Part shown: positions 1 through 8,455 of the stretch, piece by piece
How the letters are laid out: every line of letters begins with the position of its first letter
How positions within the stretch are numbered: the stretch's first letter is position 1
Assembly (NCBI GenBank): GCA_034440455.1
Contig: JAWXCB010000089.1
Span: 1-28,281, forward strand
Direction of reading: 5' to 3'
Length of the DNA stretch: 28,281 nucleotides
Source: JAWXCB01 sp034440455
GTDB taxonomy: Bacteria; Bacteroidota; Bacteroidia; Chitinophagales; CAIOSU01
Made by a program: the position numbers and the translations under genes
Notes under the pieces: generated by a model
Database searches by the model: none
Seen by the model: only the letters and a program-made list of their open reading frames with translations
Told to the model about the DNA's origin: nothing

Positions 1-378
1 CACGCTTCCTGCATTTTGGCTGGTGATGGTGAGAAAGTTTGCGCTTACAATCGTTGCATCAACGGGTAACCCGCGATTCGCGAAATTGTTAATCGTGAGA
101 ATGTCAATGTCAAAACCTACGTTGATGCTCGAGGAGTAAGAAGGCTGATTTATTGTGCCTCCAAATGTTGTGGTGCAGTTTTCAGAAACCTGATAAGAGC
201 CTACATATTTCGGGTAGCTCAGAATGTCGCAAAAGTCACCTTCATATCCGGACAGGCAATAACAGTCACCACTTACGCAAGTGGAATTCGCTCCCTGACA
301 TACCACATTCTCGCAACTTCTATTATCACAGGAAAAAAACAATGCGCTTATGACCACAAATACAAGGAGGATTCTCAT
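1..378 (-). CDS. EGF-like domain lipoprotein (partial, C-terminus beyond the window)
   Basis: The reading frame opens with ATG at 378 and runs off the window edge after 126 codons with no stop. Residues 1-17 form a lipoprotein signal peptide ending in LFFSC, so Cys17 is the probable lipidated residue. Residues 22-50 carry six cysteines spaced C-x4-C-x6-C-x4-C-x-C-x8-C, ending with a GYEGDFC motif, which is the classic EGF-like pattern and predicts three disulfides. The rest, to residue 126, is Ser/Thr/Asn-rich and looks like a beta-sandwich, but I do not recognise it. It starts 10 nt after the stop of the preceding membrane-protein gene, so it is probably the third gene of an operon with the M3 peptidase. 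Such single-EGF lipoproteins occur in other Bacteroidota. The ligand is unknown. Confidence 0.8.
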   Translation of the reverse strand, partial: MRILLVFVVISALFFSCDNRSCENVVCQGANSTCVSGDCYCLSGYEGDFCDILSYPKYVGSYQVSENCTTTFGGTINQPSYSSSINVGFDIDILTINNFANRGLPVDATIVSANFLTITSQNAGSV

Positions 379-388
379 ACGCTCAAAG

Positions 389-862
389 CTACTCGATTTT
401 CTTTATCCGCTCCATGAATGCAAAGCTGATTCTGAACTCAGCAAGCACAATTAAAATGAGCAACCCGACAGAAAAGAGCAGGAACTCACTTCTGAAAAAA
501 TGAAATTTTTCCATAATGACAGCGGGGGTTAATCCTGCATCAGGCGAAAAGAAAAAGAACAAATCATACGTGTCGAACAGATAAATCATGTCCTGAATTT
601 TTCCGAGCACGACAACAAACAAAGGAATGTGCCCCAGAAATAACAATACCTGAATTGCCAGCGGCTGTAAGTAAGAAATCTGCTTGAAAAAAATTACCGT
701 ACGGAAATAAAATCCAAACAACAATGCAAGCACGATATTCTGTTGCAGGTATTCATTGGTGATGATGCCATAGAGCGGAAGCGCAGATAGAAGTACAAAC
801 ACGCCAGTCAACGACAGCCAGAAAATTTCAATCGAAAGGGCATGCGCCCATTTTGTCTTCAT
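389..862 (-). CDS. Small integral membrane protein, unknown function
   Basis: This is a 157-residue protein starting MKTKWAHAL. The ATG at 862 overlaps the TGA of the M3 peptidase as ATGA, which points to translational coupling; a longer in-frame start upstream would lie inside the peptidase gene and is rejected. Four hydrophobic stretches (about residues 11-31, 38-55, 66-86 and 128-148) suggest four transmembrane helices. A phenylalanine-rich segment (LFFFFSP, about 100-107) lies between helices three and four, and the C-terminus is basic. I do not recognise a family. It may anchor, or share regulation with, the peptidase and the EGF-like lipoprotein that follows, but nothing in the sequence assigns a job. 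Confidence 0.8.
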   Translation of the reverse strand: MKTKWAHALSIEIFWLSLTGVFVLLSALPLYGIITNEYLQQNIVLALLFGFYFRTVIFFKQISYLQPLAIQVLLFLGHIPLFVVVLGKIQDMIYLFDTYDLFFFFSPDAGLTPAVIMEKFHFFRSEFLLFSVGLLILIVLAEFRISFAFMERIKKIE

Positions 863-2586
863 AGTTTGGTGTCGTCCACTTGCGCCAGCCACGCATTCAC
901 TTCGGCAACTACTTTTGGCATCACGCCTTCGCTGAATGGTGATTGCAATCCTGCAAGTTTCACCAGACTCAAGAAAGGCTGACTGCCGCCCGCTTTGCAG
1001 AGTTGCACATAATCGTTCCATGCGGAAGCATTGTCTTTGCTTGCCCTTGTCCAAAATTGCAGTGCACATATTTCAGCAAGCGTGTAGTCAATATAATAGA
1101 AGGGGGTTTGGTAGATATGCGCTTGTTTTTGCCAGAAGCCTCCGTTTTCTAAATATGCATTCCCGTCATAATCGCGGTGAGGCAGATACTTCTTTTCAAT
1201 CACGCGCCACATCTTTCTGCGTTCAGCCGGGGTAGCTTCAGGATTTTCATATACGAAATGCTGAAACTCATCCACAGCAGCGCCATAAGGCAGGAACAGC
1301 AGCGTACCGCTCAGATGCGCGAACTTATATTTCGCAGTATCTTCTTTGAAGAAATTTTCCATCCAGGGCCAGGCAAAAAATTCCATGCTCATTGAATGAA
1401 TTTCGCAGGCTTCAAACGTGGGATAATAATATTCAGGCATTTCAAAATTGCGGCTCATGTATGCCTGAAAAGCATGCCCTGCTTCGTGCGTCAGCACATC
1501 GATATCATGGGATGTGCCATTGAAGTTGGAAAAAATAAAAGGCGCTTTATAATCAGGAAGGAATGTGCAGTAGCCACCGCCCGCTTTTCCTTTCTTGTTC
1601 ACCAAATCCATGAATTGATATTCCGTCATGAAATTGAAAAACACATCTGTTTCTTTTGAAAGCTCTTTGTACATTTTTTTTCCCTGCGCGATAATCCAAT
1701 CGGGGTCGCCCTTGGGTGTGGCGTTACCCGTTTTATAAGTAAGGTTTTCATCATAGTATTTCAGCGTATCAAGTCCAAGCCGCTTTGCCTGCCGTTCACG
1801 CAACTGGTTTGTGACGGGCACGATGTGTTTTAAAATCTGGTCGCGGTAATATTTCACATCAGCGGCAGAATAGTCTGTGCGCGTCATGCGGGCATAACCT
1901 AATTCTACAAAATTTTTGAAACCGAGTTTCTTCGCCATGCCATTGCGCAGTTGCACAAGGTCGTCAAAAAGTTTGTCAAGTTTTTCCTGATTTTCATTTA
2001 AGAAACCATACTTCGCTTCGCTTGCTTTCTTGCGCATGTCGCGGTCAACCGACATTTCAAAAGGAACAAGTCCGGAAAGGTTTCTTTCTTCCCCTTCAAA
2101 CAGCACCTTTGCAGAAGCAATCAGCTTCATGTATTCCGTTTTCAGTTCGTTTTCTTTTTTCAAATCTTCAAGAATCACCGGGTCAAAAGTTTTCAGCGTT
2201 ACTTCTGCAAGCGCAAAAAGTTGAACGCCCCACTTTGCTTCCAATTCTTTGCGGAAAGGCGATTTTACCAATACCTGATAAAACTTGTGATTCAGCGCTT
2301 CAAACTCAGGCAAGTTCTTATCGAAGTAATCCTGCTCGCCTTCATAATAAGCATCGGTAGTGTCCACCGTGTGGCGGATGGAGACAACTGTGCCTGCCGT
2401 ATAAAAATTATTGCGCACGAGATTGATTGCTGCTATTACTTCATTTTGCTGCTGCGCGTTTTTCGCATTCGTAAATTCAGCGAGCAACTCATTAAAGCGG
2501 CTCTTGATTTCTTCCATTTCAGGACGTTGATATTGAATGTCGCTGAAGCGGATGGTTTCTGAAGAAAGTTCTGTTACTGTATTCAT
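859..2586 (-). CDS. M3 family oligoendopeptidase (zinc metallopeptidase)
   Basis: A 575-residue cytoplasmic zinc peptidase of the thimet oligopeptidase/PepF family, which cleaves short peptides. The HExxH zinc motif is intact as HEAGH at residues 367-371 inside LTHEAGHAFQAY. The downstream segment EACEIHSMSMEFFAWP (about 393-408) supplies the third zinc ligand, probably Glu395. The N-terminal 200 residues are helical and charged, as usual for the lid domain. No signal peptide is visible. Length is normal for bacterial PepF-like members. The start is the ATG at 2586, with an A/T-rich leader (TACTTTTTTT) rather than a strong Shine-Dalgarno. It is the first gene of an apparent operon with the overlapping membrane protein and the EGF-like lipoprotein. 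A repeat-rich spacer separates it from the thioesterase upstream. Confidence 0.95.
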   Translation of the reverse strand: MNTVTELSSETIRFSDIQYQRPEMEEIKSRFNELLAEFTNAKNAQQQNEVIAAINLVRNNFYTAGTVVSIRHTVDTTDAYYEGEQDYFDKNLPEFEALNHKFYQVLVKSPFRKELEAKWGVQLFALAEVTLKTFDPVILEDLKKENELKTEYMKLIASAKVLFEGEERNLSGLVPFEMSVDRDMRKKASEAKYGFLNENQEKLDKLFDDLVQLRNGMAKKLGFKNFVELGYARMTRTDYSAADVKYYRDQILKHIVPVTNQLRERQAKRLGLDTLKYYDENLTYKTGNATPKGDPDWIIAQGKKMYKELSKETDVFFNFMTEYQFMDLVNKKGKAGGGYCTFLPDYKAPFIFSNFNGTSHDIDVLTHEAGHAFQAYMSRNFEMPEYYYPTFEACEIHSMSMEFFAWPWMENFFKEDTAKYKFAHLSGTLLFLPYGAAVDEFQHFVYENPEATPAERRKMWRVIEKKYLPHRDYDGNAYLENGGFWQKQAHIYQTPFYYIDYTLAEICALQFWTRASKDNASAWNDYVQLCKAGGSQPFLSLVKLAGLQSPFSEGVMPKVVAEVNAWLAQVDDTKL

Positions 2587-2600
2587 GGGATACTTTTTTT

Positions 2601-2685
2601 AAAATTCCAAATCACAAACCAAATTAAATTCCAGTAATCAAACTTGAAATGACAAACCAAAGTTGACTTTTGGAATTTGAATTTT
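2601..2685. repeat. Imperfect palindromic intergenic repeat
   Basis: The spacer between the M3 peptidase and the thioesterase has outer arms aaaattccaaa (2601-2611) and tttggaatttg (2669-2679), which are inverted copies with one mismatch. Inside are two direct copies of aaatSacaaaccaaa (2609-2623 and 2647-2661), differing at one base. AT-rich elements of this kind are scattered between Bacteroidota genes. No protein is encoded. Confidence 0.6.
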
Positions 2686-2691
2686 CTCTAC

Positions 2692-3120
2692 TCACTTATC
2701 AATCTTCCTCCGCACATTATACACGCCTTTTCCCTCTGCAATCAACTCCTCCCGCACATGATATGCGACCATGCGCGTCACGATAATTCTGTTGCCGCTA
2801 CGCCCTAATTCTCCTTCCACAAAAAAATCAAGCGGCTTGCCCGGTCGCAGATAATCTACGCGCATATCAATAGTCGAAAGTTTGTCATCAGGCGAAACAA
2901 GCGTGGTCATCGCAGCCGCCCCGCCCACTGAATCAAGCGCCAGCGCAATCACTCCGCCATGCAGCGCCTGAGAACGCGGGTCGCCAATCAACTCCGGGCG
3001 AAAAGGTATGCACAACTTTGCAAATCCAGCGCGAATTTCTACCAACTGCACCCCTAATAAGACGTGCATCGGAATATACTTCTCAATCACCTCGCGGAAA
3101 AAATCCTTGTCAATTACCAT
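2692..3120 (-). CDS. PaaI-type hotdog-fold acyl-CoA thioesterase
   Basis: A 142-residue single hotdog domain. The segment SQALHGGVIALALDSVGG (about 50-67) is the PaaI/YbgC-like signature, with the HGG turn followed by the helix carrying the catalytic acidic residue (here Asp63). The DMRVDYLRPGKP stretch that follows is the conserved edge strand of this family. It should hydrolyse aryl- or acyl-CoA thioesters; the exact substrate cannot be read. With the acyl-CoA synthetase and beta-oxidation genes elsewhere in the window it may help balance CoA pools, but it is not in an operon with them. A good -7 box (TATTTTTG on the minus strand, 3140-3147) lies just upstream, without a matching -33 element. 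Confidence 0.9.
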   Translation of the reverse strand: MVIDKDFFREVIEKYIPMHVLLGVQLVEIRAGFAKLCIPFRPELIGDPRSQALHGGVIALALDSVGGAAAMTTLVSPDDKLSTIDMRVDYLRPGKPLDFFVEGELGRSGNRIIVTRMVAYHVREELIAEGKGVYNVRRKIDK

Positions 3121-3223
3121 TGCGCATTTTAAGGGAAGGCAAAAATATCAATTTTAAGAGGGAAGGAGACTTCAATGGAATTACAGGAGCTATGAAAAAG
3201 TAAGTGCTTGACTTATTCGCTTA

Positions 3224-4429
3224 CTACCTTCTGCTAAACGACCTTCTTTGATTCCCTCCCGGACGGTGGTGCTGTTTCGGCTTATTATCCGTGCCGCCTT
3301 CAAGATGCGGGGGCAGCGGCACTTTGTTCACTTCTTTGCCGATGAGTTGTTCTATGCGCTTGAATTCTTCGCGCTCACTTTCGTTGATGAAGGTGATAGC
3401 AACGCCTGTTGATTCTGCGCGGGCTGTTCTGCCGATACGATGCACATAATCTTCAGGACTGTTCGGAATATCGTAGTTGATTACCAAGCCGATGTCTTCC
3501 ATATCAATGCCGCGTGAAAGAATATCCGTAGCTACTAAGATTTGCACCTGCTTTGCGCGGAAGCTGCTCAACACTTTTTCGCGCTCCGGCTGCTCAAGGT
3601 CAGAATGAATTCCGGCAACAGACAACCCCATTTTGCGCAATTCCTGCTCGAGTTTCTTCACTTTGATTTTTGTGGATGCAAAAATCAGCGTGCTTGCAAT
3701 TTTCTTTCCTGCGAGCAGATGCTTCACCAGCTCATTTTTTCGGCTGTCATTCACTAAATATGCCGCCTGCAAAATGCCTTCTGCCGGTTTTGAAATGGCG
3801 ATGCTGATTTCGTGCGGGTTGTTCAAAATCGTTTTCGCAAGATGGCGGATTTTTGAGGGCATCGTGGCGGAGAATAAAAGAGTTTGCCGTTTTGCGGGCA
3901 ACGCTTTCACAATCATCATAATGTCTTCGGAGAAACCCATATCAAGCATACGGTCGGCTTCATCAAGCACGAGGTGCTGCACATGCGTGAAATCAACATA
4001 GCCCATCTGCATGTGCGCGAGCAGCCTGCCCGGAGTGGCGATTAAAATATCAGCGCCCTGCACGATGGCGCGTTTTTGTTGGTCCCATGTGGCACCATCG
4101 CCACCTCCGTAAACAGGGGCTGATGTCACTGGCGCGTAATAGCCAAATCCTTCAACTTGTTGGTCAATCTGTAGCGCAAGCTCGCGCGTAGGCGCAATCA
4201 CCAGCGTGTTGATGGCATGTTTCCCGGAGGGAGAAGCGAGCAGGTTGTGAATCACCGGCAGCAGGTAAGCAGCCGTTTTGCCCGTGCCTGTTTGCGCGCA
4301 CGCGATAAGGTCGCGGTTCTGCATGATATAGGGAATCGCCTGCTCCTGAATGGGCGTAGGCTTTTCAAAGCCCATCGCATCAAGGCTTTCAAGCAAGGTA
4401 GCGTGGAGGTTAAAGTCGGTAAAAGTCAC
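3224..4429 (-). CDS. DEAD-box ATP-dependent RNA helicase, RhlE-like
   Basis: A 401-residue helicase with the full motif set: Q motif around FEKPTPIQEQ (21-30), Walker A AQTGTGKT (45-52), PTRELA (80-85), TPGR (132-135), DEAD (156-159), SAT (187-189) and HRIGRTAR (330-337). After the two RecA domains comes a short basic, low-complexity tail (about 375-401) rich in Lys, His, Arg and Pro, ending RRSFSRR, typical of RhlE-like proteins that use the tail to bind RNA. It unwinds short RNA duplexes and is usually linked to ribosome assembly, mRNA decay or cold adaptation. It is transcribed alone, with about 200 nt of hairpin-containing spacer upstream. The family call is firm; the RhlE subgroup is a likely assignment. 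Confidence 0.95.
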   Translation of the reverse strand: MTFTDFNLHATLLESLDAMGFEKPTPIQEQAIPYIMQNRDLIACAQTGTGKTAAYLLPVIHNLLASPSGKHAINTLVIAPTRELALQIDQQVEGFGYYAPVTSAPVYGGGDGATWDQQKRAIVQGADILIATPGRLLAHMQMGYVDFTHVQHLVLDEADRMLDMGFSEDIMMIVKALPAKRQTLLFSATMPSKIRHLAKTILNNPHEISIAISKPAEGILQAAYLVNDSRKNELVKHLLAGKKIASTLIFASTKIKVKKLEQELRKMGLSVAGIHSDLEQPEREKVLSSFRAKQVQILVATDILSRGIDMEDIGLVINYDIPNSPEDYVHRIGRTARAESTGVAITFINESEREEFKRIEQLIGKEVNKVPLPPHLEGGTDNKPKQHHRPGGNQRRSFSRR

Positions 4430-4513
4430 GAGAATAAGATTACTATAATTAGATAGATATTTATGGCGCTTAAAGTTAGGTGTTAATTGGCGATGCTGAT
4501 GATCAAGTCAACA

Positions 4514-4607
4514 GTCGTCAGTCCGCAGACGACAGCTACAGTTGATGTGCTGATTGTCCCCCTTGCGTCTGCGCACCGAAGTGCTTCGGCAGACAGGTGC
4601 GCGAAGG
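4514..4607. repeat. Clustered hairpins in the helicase/ABC spacer
   Basis: The 200-nt spacer 4430-4629 holds two stem-loops. The first pairs gtcgtc (4514-4519) with gacgac (4528-4533) across 8 nt. The second pairs gtctg (4567-4571) with cagac (4590-4594) and ccgaag (4576-4581) with cttcgg (4584-4589) across a 2-nt loop. An alternative stem gcgcacc/ggtgcgc (about 4571-4577 with 4596-4602) excludes the second. They lie 3' of the ABC ATPase gene and could end its transcript, but no U-tract follows. Confidence 0.5.
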
Positions 4608-4629
4608 ATTTGTGGGTGTGCGAATCTCT

Positions 4630-5307
4630 TCACTTCACAATCTTTCCGTCTGCCATTTCGATGATGCGGTCTGTCCGGTTAGCAAAGTCGTGGTCATGGG
4701 TGACCACGAGCAGCGAGATTTTCTTTTCATTCGCAAGTCTGCGGAAGAGGTTGAACACGTTGTCGGAATTCTGGCTGTCAAGGTTGCCTGTTGGTTCATC
4801 GCACATGAGGATGGCGGGGTTGTTGATGAGTGCGCGCGCAATCGCCACGCGCTGTTTTTCACCGCCCGAAATGCGCACGGCAAGCTTCTTTGCCTTGTCG
4901 CCAATGTTGAGCAGCTTGAGTTTTTCCATCGCATCGTGCTCTATTTCTTCGTTTGTTTTTTTGCCCAGCTTGCGCGCGGGCAGCATCACGTTTTCAAGCA
5001 CAGTGAACTCGGGCAGCAGGTAGTGAAACTGAAACACGAAGCCGATGTGCGCGTTGCGCACTATGGAAAGTTCGTTGCCTGATTTGCCAGAAAGTTTTTC
5101 ACCGTTCAGAAACAGCTCACCCTCATAGTTGGTATCCATCGTGGAGAGGATGTAGAGCAGCGTTGACTTGCCGCAGCCTGACTTGCCCATCACGGAAACA
5201 AACTCGCCCTGCTGCACCCGAAAAGAAATATCCTTCAGCACATGATAATCCACCGGCACACGGAAGTGTTTGTTGATGTTTCTTGCTTCTAATACTGTTG
5301 CGCTCAT
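4630..5307 (-). CDS. ABC transporter ATP-binding protein, LolD/MacB-type
   Basis: A 225-residue ATPase with Walker A GKSGCGKST (41-49), Q-loop in FVFQFHYLLPEFT (90-102), signature ISGGEKQR (146-153), Walker B ILMCDEPTGNLD (166-177) and switch His204. The FQFHxLLPEFT stretch is the hallmark of LolD-type ATPases, which power mechanotransmission in FtsX-like permeases rather than transport through a channel. Its ATG overlaps the permease stop as ATGA, so the two are translationally coupled. It is the third gene of the adaptor-permease-ATPase operon. Because an HlyD-type adaptor is encoded upstream, export (MacAB-like) is at least as likely as lipoprotein release (LolCDE-like). Confidence 0.93.
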   Translation of the reverse strand: MSATVLEARNINKHFRVPVDYHVLKDISFRVQQGEFVSVMGKSGCGKSTLLYILSTMDTNYEGELFLNGEKLSGKSGNELSIVRNAHIGFVFQFHYLLPEFTVLENVMLPARKLGKKTNEEIEHDAMEKLKLLNIGDKAKKLAVRISGGEKQRVAIARALINNPAILMCDEPTGNLDSQNSDNVFNLFRRLANEKKISLLVVTHDHDFANRTDRIIEMADGKIVK

Positions 5308-6563
5308 TGTCCTCTGATGATTTCTACGGGGTCAATGCGCTGTGCGCGTGACGCGGGCATGTAGCCAGCAAGAAATGTGGTGACCAGCGCGAACACGATG
5401 CCAATGATGTAATACAGCGGATTGAAATTGACGGGGAATGTTTTGATGGTGGGAAGCGCCTGTGTTTCAAAGGGCGTGTGGTCAATGATCACGGAAACAA
5501 CATAGCCGATAATCAATCCGAGGATGCCTCCTGCAATGCCGATGATGAGCGCCTCCACCATGAAAATCATTTTCACATCAAAGCCCGAAAAGCCCGTTGC
5601 TTTCAAGATGGCGATGTCGTTCATTTTTTCATAAATCAGCATATTGAGAATGTTGTATATGCCAAAGCCTGCGACAATGAGCAGCGCGATGGATACTGCG
5701 TAAGTTATGAGGTTGCGGATGTCAGAGCCTGTTTCAAACTGCGCGTTGGCGCTGTTGATGTCAATAGCAGCGATGCCAAACTGGCGGGCGAGTTTGTCTG
5801 ACATGGGCTTTGCCAGTTCCAGGTCATGCAACTTCACATTAATGTCGGTGATGAAGTTGTCGCTTTGCCCGAGTAGCTTCTGCGCAGTTTTCAAATTGGC
5901 GTAGCTCTGGATGTCGTCAATATCCGCAAGTCCGCTTTCATACACGCCTACAATTTTTAATGGGAAAATATTTCCTGATGGGGTGGTGATTTGAATGATG
6001 TCGCCCGGCTTCACTGACATCTTGCGCGCCACGCCCGCCCCGATGATGATGCCGTTTTCGGTGCGCGCGAGTTCGAGCGTGCTGCCCTGCACGATATAAT
6101 CGCTGATGCTGAAGAGCCTGTCTTCTTCGAGGATGTCAACGCCATTGATGATGCCATTCAGCTCGATGGAGCCTGATACATAGAATACCTGTGCCACCAC
6201 CTGAGGAACTGCGCCTTTCACGCGCGAGTCATTGCGCAGAAAATTCAGGATAGGCAAGCCGTTGTGAATGCGCGTCTGTGCGCGCTTGGGCTTGATTGAC
6301 TGCACCACGTTGAAGCTGCTTTTAAATGCATCGGCTAAATCAACAGGCTGCTCGGGGCTGGGCGTAATCTGGTTGTAAAGATGGATGTGTGGCGTGCGGT
6401 TCAGGATTAATCCATCAAGCATTTCGTTTAAGCCCGTCATAAAGCTCACGAGGATGATAAACGCCCCGATGCCAAAGGTGACACCAAGGGAAGCTGTCAC
6501 CGTTTGCTTCATGCGCGAAAGCAAATGCGTGCGCGAGATGCTGAAGATGACGGGGAAATTCAT
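5304..6563 (-). CDS. ABC transporter permease, LolC/LolE/MacB-type (FtsX fold)
   Basis: A 419-residue permease. An amphipathic N-terminus is followed by one transmembrane helix (about 22-44), a large periplasmic domain of the MacB_PCD type (about 45-285), and three C-terminal helices (about 288-312, 333-360 and 378-402) forming the FtsX core. The protein ends ASRAQRIDPVEIIRGQ, the conserved FtsX-family tail (P-x-xxx-xIxP-x-E-x-I-R). It works with the ATPase encoded directly downstream and the adaptor 6 nt upstream. This architecture couples cytoplasmic ATP hydrolysis to movement of the periplasmic domain, extruding lipoproteins or small molecules. The substrate cannot be read from the sequence. 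Confidence 0.92.
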   Translation of the reverse strand: MNFPVIFSISRTHLLSRMKQTVTASLGVTFGIGAFIILVSFMTGLNEMLDGLILNRTPHIHLYNQITPSPEQPVDLADAFKSSFNVVQSIKPKRAQTRIHNGLPILNFLRNDSRVKGAVPQVVAQVFYVSGSIELNGIINGVDILEEDRLFSISDYIVQGSTLELARTENGIIIGAGVARKMSVKPGDIIQITTPSGNIFPLKIVGVYESGLADIDDIQSYANLKTAQKLLGQSDNFITDINVKLHDLELAKPMSDKLARQFGIAAIDINSANAQFETGSDIRNLITYAVSIALLIVAGFGIYNILNMLIYEKMNDIAILKATGFSGFDVKMIFMVEALIIGIAGGILGLIIGYVVSVIIDHTPFETQALPTIKTFPVNFNPLYYIIGIVFALVTTFLAGYMPASRAQRIDPVEIIRGQ

Positions 6564-6569
6564 CAGCGG

Positions 6570-7670
6570 TTACTCCGGTTTATAGATGTACGTGGTTGTG
6601 TCAATGCCGGAAATAATTTCAACGTGCTCAAAGTTTTTGATGCCGATAGTGACTGTCACTTCGCCCTTCTCGGTTTTCACTTTGTTGCCGTTCAGCAGAT
6701 ATTCATAAGGAATCGCCAGCGCTTTTTCTTTCACGGAAGTGATGATGTTCGCTTCTCCCGTGAGTCCGGGGTAGAGTTTCGCGGGCTGCACTTTGAATAC
6801 TGCTTCCACCAAAAATGTTTGCGAGCGCACATCCATCTTCGGATAAATCTTGCGGACTGTAGCCTCGAAAACTTCTTTATCATAAGCATCTAAGCGCACA
6901 AGCACCGTTTGATGCTCGCTAATTTTTGCGATGTCCACTTCATCAACCTGCATCTCTAACAAAAAGGAATCTTTGCTGCCTACCAATGCCACCGGCTCTT
7001 GTAGGGAAACAATCTCCCCAGGATTCTTTTTCAGTTCATACACTTTACCATCAAGCAGGCTTTTAATTAAAAAGTCGCCTTTCGTGTTCAGGCTTGTCTG
7101 GTAGTTTAATTCTGCCTGCTCCAGTTGTGTTTTGAGTTGGTTTTTCGTTTGCGCATATCTGCTGCGCAGCCGCGCCACTTCGCTCAATGAAGTTTCATAG
7201 GCGAGCGAGCGCGTGTCATAATCAATCTTCGAACCGATATTTTGTTCCCACAATTTCTTTTGCCGCAGATAGTTCACAGAGTCATTGGTGAGTTTCAGTT
7301 GCGCTGCCCTGATTTGATTTTCCAATTCCTGCAACACCCCTTTCTGCCCCGAATAATTTTCCTTTGTCAGCTCGTAGGCAAGCAATGCATTTCTGGTATT
7401 CAATTCGGGATTCGCATTTTCAATCTGCGCAAGCGGCTGCCCTTTCGCCACCACATCACCTTCGGTTACAAGGTTTGCCTTCAGAATGCCGCCCACCGCA
7501 GGATAAACAGAATAGAGGCTTTCCGGCTGCACCGTGAGCGAAGCATACACCGACTCGGTGAGCGAGGTCATCTGCGGCTTCACTTTATCGCTTTCCTCGC
7601 GACACGCTTGCAGTAAGAAAAAGCTGAGCGTTGACAGTAACAGGAAGCCATTGTAATTTTTAATCGGCAT
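6570..7670 (-). CDS. HlyD/RND-type periplasmic adaptor lipoprotein
   Basis: A 366-residue membrane-fusion protein starting MPIKNYNGFLLL. I chose the ATG at 7670 over the one at 7709 because it puts a clean lipoprotein signal (LSFFLLQAC, Cys23) at the N-terminus. The mature part has a split biotinyl-lipoyl barrel (GGILKANLVTEGDVVAKGQP, and GKVYELKKNPGEIV after the hairpin). Between these lies a helical coiled-coil hairpin (about residues 85-200), then beta-barrel and membrane-proximal domains. It should link the adjacent FtsX-type permease to an outer-membrane duct. No TolC-like gene lies in the window. It is the first gene of the operon, 6 nt before the permease. Confidence 0.9.
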   Translation of the reverse strand: MPIKNYNGFLLLSTLSFFLLQACREESDKVKPQMTSLTESVYASLTVQPESLYSVYPAVGGILKANLVTEGDVVAKGQPLAQIENANPELNTRNALLAYELTKENYSGQKGVLQELENQIRAAQLKLTNDSVNYLRQKKLWEQNIGSKIDYDTRSLAYETSLSEVARLRSRYAQTKNQLKTQLEQAELNYQTSLNTKGDFLIKSLLDGKVYELKKNPGEIVSLQEPVALVGSKDSFLLEMQVDEVDIAKISEHQTVLVRLDAYDKEVFEATVRKIYPKMDVRSQTFLVEAVFKVQPAKLYPGLTGEANIITSVKEKALAIPYEYLLNGNKVKTEKGEVTVTIGIKNFEHVEIISGIDTTTYIYKPE

Positions 7671-7934
7671 GAAAATGAATTCGTAAAAAAATGCGGTCAA
7701 AAGATACAAATGAATTGGATATTCTGGGCGATGAAATGCCGTTCGCTTAAAAAATTCTGTAGTTATAAGGTTTAATCACTGAAGTAGTACGCAGGCGGAC
7801 GCGTATTTATATCGTTTCATTATCATGCGCATTGATAGAGAAACTCGACTGAAGTATAGCGGTATCTTTTTACAAGGAAGAGTAAAATAGCTTGCACCTT
7901 GCATATTCAAGGCGTTTGCACCTGAAATTTCACA

Positions 7935-8447
7935 TTAACACCATTTTTTCAGCACTACAAACTCCAACTTTTTTTTAGGTAAACCAAACCGGGGATTATC
8001 CATAGGGAAGGGTTTTATTTCTTTTGTATTTAGGTAACCATGTCGCTCATACCACGCAATCAATTCATCGCGCTCCGTAAGCACAGTCATGTAAATGGTA
8101 TTGCAATTTAATTTCTTTGCTTCCCGTTCGGCAGCCGCAATCAGTAATTTGCCGATGCCTTTATTTTGCAACGTGGGAGAAACGGTTAACATGCCAAGGT
8201 AAAGTTTGCTGCCGTGTTTCTCCAAATGCACACAGGCTATTATATTGTTTTGAGCATCAAGCGCCTTCAGAATTTGGGAATCTTTTCCCTGAATGATTTC
8301 CGTGAGCCGCTCGGCATCCACGCGGATGCCGTCAAGAAAATCGGCTTCGGTAGTCCAGCCTTTGCGCGAGCTTTCACCCCGATAGGCGGAATTTACAAGT
8401 GCTTCAAGCGCGGCAACATCAGGCAGGATAGCGGGAAGGATGAGCAT
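7935..8447 (-). CDS. GNAT family N-acetyltransferase
   Basis: A 170-residue single GNAT domain. The acetyl-CoA-binding motif A is visible as LTVSPTLQNKGIGKLLI (about residues 97-113), fitting the Q/R-x-x-G-x-G/A pattern. It is followed by the helix AAAEREAKKLNCNTIYMTVL, and then WYERHGY, the usual motif B tyrosine region. It should transfer an acetyl group to an amine; the substrate is not predictable. It is divergent from the acyl-CoA synthetase. The 264-nt gap between its stop and the ABC operon start (7671-7934) holds no gene or clear signal that I can support. Confidence 0.88.
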   Translation of the reverse strand: MLILPAILPDVAALEALVNSAYRGESSRKGWTTEADFLDGIRVDAERLTEIIQGKDSQILKALDAQNNIIACVHLEKHGSKLYLGMLTVSPTLQNKGIGKLLIAAAEREAKKLNCNTIYMTVLTERDELIAWYERHGYLNTKEIKPFPMDNPRFGLPKKKLEFVVLKKWC

Positions 8448-8455
8448 GGAAGATA

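Noticed and set aside
2221..2562. 113-codon plus-strand frame opposite the M3 peptidase
   Set aside because: It is antisense to a conserved gene, with no domain, no start context and shadow-type composition. The same holds for other long antisense frames at 3633-4001, 4487-5023, 6504-6893, 17401-17793 and 21317-21793.
4630..7670. Calling the ABC operon LolCDE outright
   Set aside because: The ATPase and permease look Lol-like, but the HlyD-type adaptor in the same operon fits tripartite export; the sequence does not decide between them.
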